DNA from: Oscillospiraceae bacterium UBA6370
GTDB lineage: Bacteria; Bacillota; Clostridia; Oscillospirales; Oscillospiraceae
NCBI GenBank assembly: GCA_002437735.1
Contig: DJRC01000015.1
Location: 1 to 7,977 of the forward strand
Length of the DNA: 7,977 nucleotides
Reading direction: 5' to 3'
Shown here: one piece after another, positions 1-6,859 of the stretch
Layout: every line of letters begins with the position of its first letter
Numbering within the stretch: position 1 is the stretch's first letter
The notes under the pieces: generated by a model
What the model was told of the DNA's origin: nothing
Databases searched by the model: none
What the model saw: the letters and a program-made list of their open reading frames with translations, nothing else
Translations under genes and position numbers: made by a program

Positions 1-1909
1 GGTAGACCTCGTCCTGCGGCTCTTGGAAATGCACGTCGCCGGTGGCAACGACCCGTTTGCCCAGCTCTTCACCGAGCCGGACAATGGTGCGGTTGAAATC
101 GCGCAGCTCCTCCTCGCTCCTAACCGCGCCCTCGCGCAGCATGAAGCGATTGTTGCAGATGGGCTGGATCTCGAGATAATCGTAGAAGGACGCGATGCGC
201 TTGAGCTCCTCCCAGTCCTTGTGATCCGCGACCGCGCGGAACAGCTCGCCCGCCTCGCAGGCCGAGCCGATGATAAGCCCCTCGCGGTGCGCGATCAGCT
301 CGCTCTTCGGGATAATGGGCACGCGCTTGAAATACTTGAGGTTGGAGAGCGAAATGAGCTGGTAAAGATTCTTCAGGCCCGCCTTATTCTTGGCCAGCAG
401 AATGATGTGCTTCGGGAAGCGGTTGGATTTGCTTCCCAGCGGGCGCAGCTTGAGCATTTCATCGTTGATCTGCTGCAGGCGCGTCACGCCCCGCTCTTCG
501 AGCATGGGAAAAAATTTCGTCAGCATCTGCGCGACCGGCACGGCGTCGTCTGACGCGCGGTGGTGGTTGAACTGCGGCAGCTGCAAATGATCCGCCACGA
601 TGTCCAGCTTATACTTGCCCAGCCCCGGCAGCAGATTCTGCGCCAGAATGAGCGTGTCGATATAGGTCGGCTCGAACGGAATGCCGCACTTCCGGCAGCC
701 CGCGCGGATAAAGCTGATATCGAATTCCGCATTGTGCGCCGCAAGCGGCGCGTCGCCCGCGAAAGCGAGGAACGCCGTCAGCGCGTCCTTGAGCTTCGGC
801 GCGCCGCGCAGCATCTCGTCCGTGATGCCGGTCAGACCGATAATCTCCGGCGTCAGCCGGCGCTCGGGGTCAACGAAGGTCTGGAAGGTCTCAACGATCT
901 CGCCGTTCCTGAGCCGCACCGCGCCAATCTCCGTGATGGCCTCCTGCGTGACCTTGAGGCCGGTCGTTTCAATGTCGAAGCAGACGATCTCATCGGAAAA
1001 ACCGATGTCTTGATGCCCATGAATGGCGATGCGGTCGTCGATGTTGTTGACGAAATAGCCCTCGCAGCCGTAAAGTATTTTTATTTTTCCCTCACCGGCG
1101 TGCCAAGCATCCGGAAAAGACTGTGCTACACCGTGGTCGGTGATGGCGATGGCGGGCATCCCCCACTTGGCGGCGAGCTTGACGACGCTGCCGGTGTCGG
1201 TCAGCGCGTCCATGTTGGACATTCGCGTATGCAGGTGCAGCTCCACGCGCTTGACCTCGGCGGTGTCCATGCGCGGCTCGTGCGTGATCTCGGTCACGTC
1301 GCGCGGGTTGAGCTGCATATCGTGACCGTCGTAGGTCAGTTCCATCGTACCAGCGACGCGCAGCCACATACCGGTCGAAATACGGTCGCGCAGCGGCGCG
1401 ACGTCCTTCTCCAGCATCCGCTTGCGCACGATAACCGAGCCCTCGTAGTCGGTCATCTCAATGAGCGCCAGCCACATACCCGGCTGGCGCAGCTCGCGGA
1501 ACTCGCACTTGAAGACCTTGCCCTCGACCACGACGTTTCCCGCCTTGGGGTTCAGCTCGCTCATCGGCATGGGATGTCCCTTGATCTCGCGGCCCATGAT
1601 AATCTTTCCGGCGCTCGTCTCCTTCTTTGCGCCGCCTGTGTTCGAGGGCCGCGGCTCCTGCTTGGGAAAGCCACCCTGCGTCAGCGAGATCCGCACGCCG
1701 TTGAGCGCGAAGCGGTCCGCCAAAAGCTGCTCGAGCAGGGTGCGCTCGGAATCCGTGATCTCCTGCAGCACCGTCAGCGCAAGCGCCATCGTGCGGCTCT
1801 CCTGCTCCACGGTGACGTCAGTCACGCGGGCGTCGGTGAGCAGCACACGCAGTCCGATGGGCGGCGCAAAGCCCTCAAATAATTCAAAAAACGGTATCCT
1901 TCGTGCCAT
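1..1909 (-). CDS. polC: DNA polymerase III alpha subunit, PolC type, N-terminal part (3' end beyond the window)
   Basis: Replicative polymerase of Bacillota with built-in 3'-5' proofreading. The frame is open from the ATG at 1909 to the left edge: 636 of an expected 1,300 or more codons, with no stop. Domains seen: a short N-terminal region (1 to about 120), an OB-fold (about 125-215, from VVVEGKVFKCEFREL), first part of the PHP domain (VELHLHTRMSNMDA from 222, ITDHG with D258/H259), the inserted DEDDh exonuclease (DIETTGL with D312 and E314, AHNAEFD with D397, HHRASDDA with H450 and D455), then the second PHP part ending in VVATGDVHF. All exonuclease catalytic residues are present, so proofreading should be active. 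The start is fixed: no other start codon lies between it and the in-frame TAA of ispG six codons upstream. The Shine-Dalgarno (GAGAGAAG) is weak. Palm, fingers and C-terminal domains lie outside. Confidence 0.96.
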   Translation of the reverse strand, partial: MARRIPFFELFEGFAPPIGLRVLLTDARVTDVTVEQESRTMALALTVLQEITDSERTLLEQLLADRFALNGVRISLTQGGFPKQEPRPSNTGGAKKETSAGKIIMGREIKGHPMPMSELNPKAGNVVVEGKVFKCEFRELRQPGMWLALIEMTDYEGSVIVRKRMLEKDVAPLRDRISTGMWLRVAGTMELTYDGHDMQLNPRDVTEITHEPRMDTAEVKRVELHLHTRMSNMDALTDTGSVVKLAAKWGMPAIAITDHGVAQSFPDAWHAGEGKIKILYGCEGYFVNNIDDRIAIHGHQDIGFSDEIVCFDIETTGLKVTQEAITEIGAVRLRNGEIVETFQTFVDPERRLTPEIIGLTGITDEMLRGAPKLKDALTAFLAFAGDAPLAAHNAEFDISFIRAGCRKCGIPFEPTYIDTLILAQNLLPGLGKYKLDIVADHLQLPQFNHHRASDDAVPVAQMLTKFFPMLEERGVTRLQQINDEMLKLRPLGSKSNRFPKHIILLAKNKAGLKNLYQLISLSNLKYFKRVPIIPKSELIAHREGLIIGSACEAGELFRAVADHKDWEELKRIASFYDYLEIQPICNNRFMLREGAVRSEEELRDFNRTIVRLGEELGKRVVATGDVHFQEPQDEVY

Positions 1910-1924
1910 TTTTTCGCTTCTCTC

Positions 1925-2962
1925 TTACAGTTTCTCGATCTCATCGAGCAAGGCGTCCAGCAGCTTTTCTTGAGGGATCTTATACAATACCTCGCCATGA
2001 CGGAAAATAAGGCCCTCGCCCTTGCCGCCCGCGACGCCGATATCCGCCGCGCTCGCCTCGCCGGGGCCGTTGACCACGCAGCCCATGACCGCCACGGTGA
2101 TGGGCTTATCGCAATCCTCCAGCCGACGCTCCAGCTCCTCGGCCAGCGGGATCATGTCGTAGGCCGTGCGCCCGCAGGTCGGGCAGGAGATCAGATTCAC
2201 GCCGCTCCTTCGCAGCCCGCAGGCACGCAGGATGCGCTTGGCGGCATAGACCTCCTCCACCGGGTCGGCAGTCAGCGAAACGCGCATCGTGTCGCCGATG
2301 CCCTCGCAAAGCAGTCCCCCGATGCCGATGGCGGACTTCAGCACTCCCATCGAAGGCGTGCCCGCCTCGGTCACGCCGAGGTGCAGCGGATAGTCCACCT
2401 TCTCATGCAGCAGCCGGTACGCCGCCATGTTGAGCGGCACATCGGAGCTCTTGACGGAGATGCAGATGTCCGTGAAGTCAAACCTTTCCAGCAGCGCGAC
2501 ATGGCCCAACGCACTCTCCACGAGCGCCTCCGGCGTCACGCGGCCATACTTTGCCAACAGCTCCTTTTCCAGCGAGCCGCCGTTCACACCGATGCGGATG
2601 GGCACCTTGTGCGCACGGCAGCAGTCCACGACCGCCTTCACGCGGTCCTCCCCGCCGATGTTGCCGGGGTTGATGCGGATCTTGTCCGCGCCGTGCTCCG
2701 CCGCCGCGATGGCAAGGCGATAGTCAAAGTGAATATCCGCCACCAGCGGAATGTGGATGCTGTTCTTGATGGTTTCAACCGCTTCCGCCGCCTCGGGCGT
2801 CGGTACGGTCACGCGCACGATCTCACAGCCCGCCTGCTCCAGACGCAGAATTTGTTCGATGGTCGCGCCCGCGTCCTCGGTCCTTGTGTTGCACATCGAC
2901 TGGATGGTGACCGGCGCGCCGCCGCCGACCGCCACGCCGCCGACCATGATCTGCTTCGTCAT
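1925..2962 (-). CDS. ispG: 4-hydroxy-3-methylbut-2-enyl diphosphate synthase (IspG/GcpE)
   Basis: Iron-sulfur enzyme of the MEP pathway that reductively opens methylerythritol cyclodiphosphate to HMBPP, the penultimate step to IPP and DMAPP. The 345-residue product is the short bacterial form: an N-terminal TIM barrel (VTIQSM near 18-23, LVADIHFDYRLA near 73-84, IRINPGNIG near 95-103) followed by the cluster domain. The [4Fe-4S] ligands are C260 and C263 in SCPTCGRT and C295 in VAVMGCVVNGPGEA, with the conserved glutamate E302. All key residues are present and no insertion is seen. The start at 2962 is backed by AGGAGG 8 nt upstream that overlaps the rseP stop. polC begins 15 nt after its TAA stop. 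In B. subtilis this position between rasP and polC holds proS instead. Confidence 0.97.
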   Translation of the reverse strand: MTKQIMVGGVAVGGGAPVTIQSMCNTRTEDAGATIEQILRLEQAGCEIVRVTVPTPEAAEAVETIKNSIHIPLVADIHFDYRLAIAAAEHGADKIRINPGNIGGEDRVKAVVDCCRAHKVPIRIGVNGGSLEKELLAKYGRVTPEALVESALGHVALLERFDFTDICISVKSSDVPLNMAAYRLLHEKVDYPLHLGVTEAGTPSMGVLKSAIGIGGLLCEGIGDTMRVSLTADPVEEVYAAKRILRACGLRRSGVNLISCPTCGRTAYDMIPLAEELERRLEDCDKPITVAVMGCVVNGPGEASAADIGVAGGKGEGLIFRHGEVLYKIPQEKLLDALLDEIEKL

Positions 2963-2969
2963 GCTTCTT

Positions 2970-2978
2970 CCCTCCTCA
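2970..2978 (-). promoter_or_regulatory. ispG ribosome binding site overlapping the rseP stop codon
   Basis: The minus-strand run TGAGGAGGG contains both the rseP TGA (2978-2976) and a near-perfect AGGAGG (2976-2971) 8 nt before the ispG ATG at 2962. It is the strongest Shine-Dalgarno in the left half of the window and settles the ispG start. Confidence 0.8.
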
Positions 2979-4061
2979 CAGCAGCTTTATCACATCGTGG
3001 AACGTGATGAAAAGCATCAACGCCATCAGCAGGACAAAGCCCGCCATGTGGATATAGTTTTCGTATTTCGGTGGGATCTGACGCTTGAAGATCGCCAGCG
3101 CCAGCGTGTTGATCACGAGGAAGAACACCTTGCCGCCGTCGAGCGCCGGCAACGGCAGCAGGTTCATCACGGCAAGGTTGACCGCGATGAGCGCGCCGAA
3201 GTAGAGAATGCTCTCTGCCGCTGCGGCGAAGCCGTTTTGGTTGTTCTTCTCGGCCTCCTCCTGCGCCTCCTCGCCCACGTCCTTGATGGTCGAGACGATG
3301 CCGACCGGCCCGCTGAGATCGTCCAGTCCTGCCGAGCCGCTCACCAGCATCATCAGACTCATGCGCACAAGACGCACAAAATCGAGCGTGTTGTACCAGC
3401 TGTATTGCAGCCGCACGAGCGGCGTCGCCTCAACGATACCTCCATAGGTAAAGCCGTACCGACGCACCTTTGCGCCGTTTTCGTCCGTATAGGTCTGCAG
3501 CGTCAGCGTGCGCTTGAGCTTTTCACCGCCGCGCTTGACCGTCATTTCGATGGTGCCGTTTTCATCGAGATCGACCACGCCGAGCACCGTGGAAACGTCG
3601 CTTTTGAGATAGATGCGCTCGCCGTTGATGGCCCAGATCACGTCGCCGACCAGGATGCCGTCCTCGCCCTGCTGAGGAAATGCCGGGTCAAGCTCGACGA
3701 TCTCCGCCGTATAGAAGCCCTGTGCGCCCGCGTACAGGCAGATCATAATAAGGAAGCCGGTGAGAAAATTCATCGCCGCGCCCGCGACGAAGATCAGCAG
3801 CTTCTTCCAAAAGCTCTGCTTCTCCAGCGCGCGCGGGTCGTCGCTTTCCTCGTCCTCACCCTCCATCGCGCAGAAGCCGCCGATGGGCAGAAGGCGCAGC
3901 GAATATTCCGTTTCGCCCTTTGTCGTGTGGAAGATGGCCGGGCCCATGCCGATGGAAAACTCGTTCACGCGCACGCCGCAGGCCTTTGCAGCAAGAAAAT
4001 GTCCGAGCTCATGCACGGCGATGAGCACGCCGAAGATCAAAATGGCAGCGATGATATACAT
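2976..4061 (-). CDS. rseP: Site-2 intramembrane zinc metalloprotease, RseP/RasP family
   Basis: M50-family protease that cuts substrates within the membrane after a first cut elsewhere; known substrates in related bacteria include anti-sigma factors and remnant signal peptides. The product has 361 residues. Visible in order: first membrane segment with the zinc site HELGH at 17-21, a cytoplasmic loop with the acidic EGEDEESDDPRA typical of Gram-positive members, second membrane segment about 88-112, one PDZ-like domain about 115-205, GPVGIV at 251-256, the second active-site motif NLLPLPALDGG at 300-310 (D308), and a last membrane segment about 335-355. Between GPVGIV and the third membrane segment is a polar Glu/Asn-rich stretch absent from B. 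subtilis RasP (see findings). AAGGAG lies 7 nt before the start. It sits between two MEP-pathway genes, but nothing ties its proteolysis to that pathway. The physiological substrate is unknown from this window. Confidence 0.95.
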   Translation of the reverse strand: MYIIAAILIFGVLIAVHELGHFLAAKACGVRVNEFSIGMGPAIFHTTKGETEYSLRLLPIGGFCAMEGEDEESDDPRALEKQSFWKKLLIFVAGAAMNFLTGFLIMICLYAGAQGFYTAEIVELDPAFPQQGEDGILVGDVIWAINGERIYLKSDVSTVLGVVDLDENGTIEMTVKRGGEKLKRTLTLQTYTDENGAKVRRYGFTYGGIVEATPLVRLQYSWYNTLDFVRLVRMSLMMLVSGSAGLDDLSGPVGIVSTIKDVGEEAQEEAEKNNQNGFAAAAESILYFGALIAVNLAVMNLLPLPALDGGKVFFLVINTLALAIFKRQIPPKYENYIHMAGFVLLMALMLFITFHDVIKLL

Positions 4062-4085
4062 GAAAAAACTCCTTATGGAACTTGC

Positions 4086-5234
4086 TTATTGGATGTGCGC
4101 GCGGACCGCCGCGCGCGCCGCGCGGTCTGCCGCGAGGATTTCCTCCAGCGTCGGCGCGGAGACCTGCTCCACCGTTTCCAGCGCCGCTTCCACCAGCGCG
4201 GGAATGTCGTTGAAGCCAACCGCGTCCCGCAAAAACGCACCGACCGCCTCCTCATTCGCTCCGTTGAGGATCGCGCAGGCTGTGCCGCCGACGGCGGCGC
4301 ATTGACGCGCGAGCTTCAAGCAGTGGAAGGTCTCCTCGTCAGGTGCGGCAAAGGTCAGCGGCGGACAGGAGAGCAGGTCGAGCGTCCGGTCCGGCGTTTC
4401 CGCACGATAGGGGTAGGTCATCGCGTAACGGATGGGCAGCTTCATGTCGGGCGTGCCGAGCTGCGCGAGCATCGCGCCGTCGCGGTACTCGACGATCGAG
4501 TGAACGATGCTCTGGCGGTGGATGATCGCATCCACCTGCCGCAGCGGCAGACGGTAGAGCCGCATCGCCTCGATGATCTCAAGGCCCTTGTTCATCAGCG
4601 TTGCAGAATCGACGGTGATCTTTGCGCCCATCGTCCAGTTGGGGTGACGGAGCGCGTCGGCGCGCGTCTTGCCCGCAAGCTGCTCGCGGGTAAGACCGTA
4701 GAACGGCCCGCCGGAGCAGGTCAGGATCAATCGTTTGATCTCGCCGCGGTCGCGGCAGCCCTGCACACACTGAAAAATCGCGCTGTGCTCGCTGTCCACC
4801 GGCACGATCTCCGCTCCGTACTTCTCCGTCGCATCCATCACGAGCGTGCCCGCGCACACCAGCGTCTCCTTGTTGGCCAGTGCGATGCGCTTGCCGCGTT
4901 CGATGGCGGCGAGCGTGGGCTTTAGTCCGATCATGCCGACCACGGCGGTCACCACCGTGTCGGCGTCCTCCGCCGTCGCGGCGGCGAGCAGGCCGTCCAT
5001 GCCGGAAAGGACCTGCGTTTTTGTGTCCCGCAGGCGCTCGCGCAGCTCGGCAGCCGCCGCTTCGTTATAAAGCACGGCAAGACGCGGGGAAAACTCCCGC
5101 GCCTGCTGTTCGATGAGATCAACGCTCGAATTGGCGGTCAGCGCCGTGACGGTCAGCCCCAGCTCCCGCGCGACCTCCAGCGTCTGGCGGCCGATGGAGC
5201 CGGTCGAGCCGAGTAAAGCAATACTCCTTGTCAT
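4086..5234 (-). CDS. dxr: 1-deoxy-D-xylulose 5-phosphate reductoisomerase (IspC)
   Basis: Second enzyme of the MEP pathway: rearranges and reduces 1-deoxyxylulose 5-phosphate to 2-C-methylerythritol 4-phosphate with NADPH and a divalent metal; the target of fosmidomycin. The 382-residue product has the Rossmann motif GSTGSIG at 9-15, metal ligands D148 and E150 in VPVDSEHSAIFQ, SGGPF at 174-178, H197 in LRHPNWTMG, and the S210/N215/K216/E219 set in VDSATLMNKGLE. These match the E. coli active-site residues with constant offsets. The C-terminal helical domain is present and ends in an Ala/Arg-rich tail. The start at 5234 gives the family-typical N-terminus (MTRSIALLGSTG), overlaps the cdsA stop as ATGA, and has only a weak GGGTGG upstream. 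rseP follows after 24 nt, as in B. subtilis. Confidence 0.97.
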   Translation of the reverse strand: MTRSIALLGSTGSIGRQTLEVARELGLTVTALTANSSVDLIEQQAREFSPRLAVLYNEAAAAELRERLRDTKTQVLSGMDGLLAAATAEDADTVVTAVVGMIGLKPTLAAIERGKRIALANKETLVCAGTLVMDATEKYGAEIVPVDSEHSAIFQCVQGCRDRGEIKRLILTCSGGPFYGLTREQLAGKTRADALRHPNWTMGAKITVDSATLMNKGLEIIEAMRLYRLPLRQVDAIIHRQSIVHSIVEYRDGAMLAQLGTPDMKLPIRYAMTYPYRAETPDRTLDLLSCPPLTFAAPDEETFHCLKLARQCAAVGGTACAILNGANEEAVGAFLRDAVGFNDIPALVEAALETVEQVSAPTLEEILAADRAARAAVRAHIQ

Positions 5235-5246
5235 AGTATGCCACCC
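5231..5246 (-). promoter_or_regulatory. cdsA-dxr coupling site: ATGA overlap
   Basis: The dxr ATG (5234-5232) and the cdsA TGA (5233-5231) overlap by four bases as ATGA. The only upstream Shine-Dalgarno-like run is GGGTGG at 5246-5241, 6 nt before the ATG, which is poor. Re-initiation by ribosomes finishing cdsA is therefore the likely route into dxr. The overlap is seen; the mechanism is inferred from the known behaviour of ATGA junctions. Confidence 0.75.
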
Positions 5247-6070
5247 GCCACAAAGAAGTACACGACTGGCGCGATGAACATGGTGGAGTCAAAGCGGTCG
5301 AGCATCCCGCCGTGTGTGAGGAAAAGATGGCTGTAGTCCTTGATGCCCGCCTCGCGCTTGATGAGCGACATGGAGAGGTCGCCGAGCTGTCCGAACACGT
5401 TTGCCACCGCGCCGACGAGCGCGAGCCGCGCATAGTCCGGCGCGTAGCCGAGCCACTTTTGTCCGATCAAACCGAGCAGCAGCATCGCCAAAGCGCTGCC
5501 GATGGGGCCGCCGATGCCGCCTGCCCAGGTCTTGTGCGGACTGACGTGCGGCGCCATCTTTCGCTTGCCGAACCACATACCGAAATACATCGAAAGCGCG
5601 TCGCCCGCAAAGGCGATGAAGAACGGCGCGAGGACGTAGACCCTGCCGAAGTCCGCATAGCTCCGCAGCAGAAAGATGCAGCTGTACATCGCCGGAAACA
5701 CGATGCCGCCGACGATCGACACCGCGACATCACGGAAGGTAAACGGCTTTTCCTTTCCGTAGGTCACGACCGCAAAGAGGAAAGACATCATTACGATCAG
5801 CCAACGAAGGATCGTCACATAAGAGATCGGGAAACCGCCGACACCCTTCGCTGTTTCGTTATAGAGCCAAAGCTCCTGCAAAATGACCGTTACGACAAGT
5901 CCAAAGTAGAAACTTGTCGGCACATTCTCTCCTGCCGTGTGCAGCAGCTCATACGCCGCGATGCCCGCGATGGCGCACACGAGCAGCATGGTCGCCCACG
6001 CCGGGCACGCCAGCAATACCAGCAGCAGTAAAGGCAATCCGATTGCCACCACAAGCCATCTTTGTTTCAT
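5231..6070 (-). CDS. cdsA: Phosphatidate cytidylyltransferase (CDP-diacylglycerol synthase)
   Basis: Integral membrane enzyme that converts phosphatidic acid and CTP to CDP-diacylglycerol, the branch point of phospholipid synthesis. The product has 279 residues, typical for the family, and is very hydrophobic, with several membrane segments starting with one at about residues 5-32. The C-terminal half holds the family signature: GDLSMSLIKR (D231), KDYSHLF, then HGGMLDRFDS (H253, D258, D261); upstream are D157 in AGDALSMYFG and SPHKT at 177-181. Two places differ from the consensus I know: an alanine (A183) where SPxKTxEG usually has glutamate, and FLT before HGG where LPG is usual. The ATG at 6070 has AAAGGGG 7 nt upstream. 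It lies 30 nt after uppS and its TGA overlaps the dxr start. Function is assigned with confidence despite the two substitutions. Confidence 0.94.
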   Translation of the reverse strand: MKQRWLVVAIGLPLLLLVLLACPAWATMLLVCAIAGIAAYELLHTAGENVPTSFYFGLVVTVILQELWLYNETAKGVGGFPISYVTILRWLIVMMSFLFAVVTYGKEKPFTFRDVAVSIVGGIVFPAMYSCIFLLRSYADFGRVYVLAPFFIAFAGDALSMYFGMWFGKRKMAPHVSPHKTWAGGIGGPIGSALAMLLLGLIGQKWLGYAPDYARLALVGAVANVFGQLGDLSMSLIKREAGIKDYSHLFLTHGGMLDRFDSTMFIAPVVYFFVAGGIL

Positions 6071-6100
6071 AGTATTTCCCCTTTCGGGCTGTTTTTCTCT

Positions 6101-6850
6101 TTACGGCTTCACGCCGCCGAAGCGCCGCTCACGATGCTGGTAAGCGATGAGCGCCTTGTCAAATTCCCGCTCGTCGAAATCCGGCCAGAGCGTGTCGCAG
6201 AAGTAGAACTCGCTGTACGCGCATTGCCAAAGGAGATAGTTGCTGATGCGCTTCTCCCCGCCCGGACGGATGAGCAGATCAGGGTCGGGCAGCCCCGCGG
6301 AATAAAGATACCGCGAGAACGTCTCCTCCGTCAGCGCGTCGCTCCGTGACTCCCCTGCCGCGCAGTCGCGCGCGAAGGCGCGGGCGGCGTGGATGATCTC
6401 GTCCCGCCCGCCGTAGTTGAGGCAGACATTCGCCTGAAAGCCCTCGATGCGCGCGGAGATCTCGTTCGTCTCGCGGATCAGCTCCTTGAGATCGTCGTCC
6501 AGCACGCTCAGGTCGCCGAGAAAGCGCAGGCGGTTGCCGTCGCGCTCCATCGTGTCGATGCACTCGTGCAGATAGCGGCGCAGAAGCTGCATGATGCCGT
6601 CGATCTCGTCCTGCGGACGCTTCCAGTTCTCGGTCGAAAAGGCATAGACCGTCAGGTAGTCGATGCCGAGCTCCTTGCAGTAGGTGCCGAGGCGGCGGAA
6701 GCTCTCCGCCCCCGCCTTGTGGCCCGCCGAGCGCGGAAAGCCGCGCTTCTGCGCCCAGCGGCCGTTGCCGTCCATGATAACGGCAACATGACGAGGCAGG
6801 CTGCTTTTGTCAACCTGCCCCGTCAGCTGTCTTTTGGTGAAAAGTCCCAT
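6101..6850 (-). CDS. uppS: Isoprenyl (undecaprenyl) diphosphate synthase UppS
   Basis: Cis-prenyltransferase that adds isopentenyl units to farnesyl diphosphate to give C55 undecaprenyl diphosphate, the precursor of the lipid carrier for peptidoglycan and other surface polymers. The 249-residue product is of usual length. Residues matching the E. coli catalytic set with an offset of one are visible: D27 in MDGNGRWA, H44 in GHKAG, S72/N75/R78 in FSTENWKRP, R195 and R201 in IRPGGEKRISNYLLWQ, and E214 in SEFYF. The frame is open to an ATG at 6907, but that would overlap frr by 58 nt and add a tail without family resemblance. The ATG at 6850 overlaps the frr stop by one base, has GGAGGT just upstream and gives the normal N-terminus (MGLFTKRQ, then the conserved LPRHVAVIMDG). 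The chain length of the product is inferred from context. Confidence 0.96.
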   Translation of the reverse strand: MGLFTKRQLTGQVDKSSLPRHVAVIMDGNGRWAQKRGFPRSAGHKAGAESFRRLGTYCKELGIDYLTVYAFSTENWKRPQDEIDGIMQLLRRYLHECIDTMERDGNRLRFLGDLSVLDDDLKELIRETNEISARIEGFQANVCLNYGGRDEIIHAARAFARDCAAGESRSDALTEETFSRYLYSAGLPDPDLLIRPGGEKRISNYLLWQCAYSEFYFCDTLWPDFDEREFDKALIAYQHRERRFGGVKP

Positions 6851-6859
6851 CAGACCTCC
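6848..6859 (-). promoter_or_regulatory. frr-uppS coupling site: Shine-Dalgarno plus TGATG overlap
   Basis: The last codons of frr (ATG GAG GTC TGA) carry GGAGGT at 6859-6854, and the frr TGA (6852-6850) shares its A with the uppS ATG (6850-6848). The spacing of 3 nt after GGAGGT is shorter than usual, so uppS initiation probably depends in part on ribosomes ending frr. The overlap is seen directly; coupling is inference. Confidence 0.75.

Noticed and set aside
4104..4127. GC-rich inverted repeat (arms GACCGC/GCGGTC, 12-nt spacer) at the 3' end of dxr, considered as a terminator
   Set aside because: No U run follows on the minus strand, it encodes the Ala/Arg-rich Dxr tail, and rseP begins soon after. 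It looks like a by-product of Arg/Ala codons.
2751..4925. Plus-strand open frame of 724 codons antisense to ispG, rseP and dxr, and similar long frames at 560-1882 and 1970-3007
   Set aside because: The products are His/Arg/Ala/Leu-rich with no recognisable domain, and they lie exactly opposite genes with intact catalytic motifs. Long antisense frames are expected in GC-rich coding DNA.
6071..6100. Small CCC-GAAA-GGG hairpin overlapping the cdsA Shine-Dalgarno in the uppS-cdsA gap
   Set aside because: Only three base pairs; too weak to claim regulation without folding data.
6103..6118. CGGC-GTGAA-GCCG hairpin at the end of uppS considered as a terminator
   Set aside because: Four-base stem followed by AAAGAGAAAAAC on the coding strand, with no U tract.
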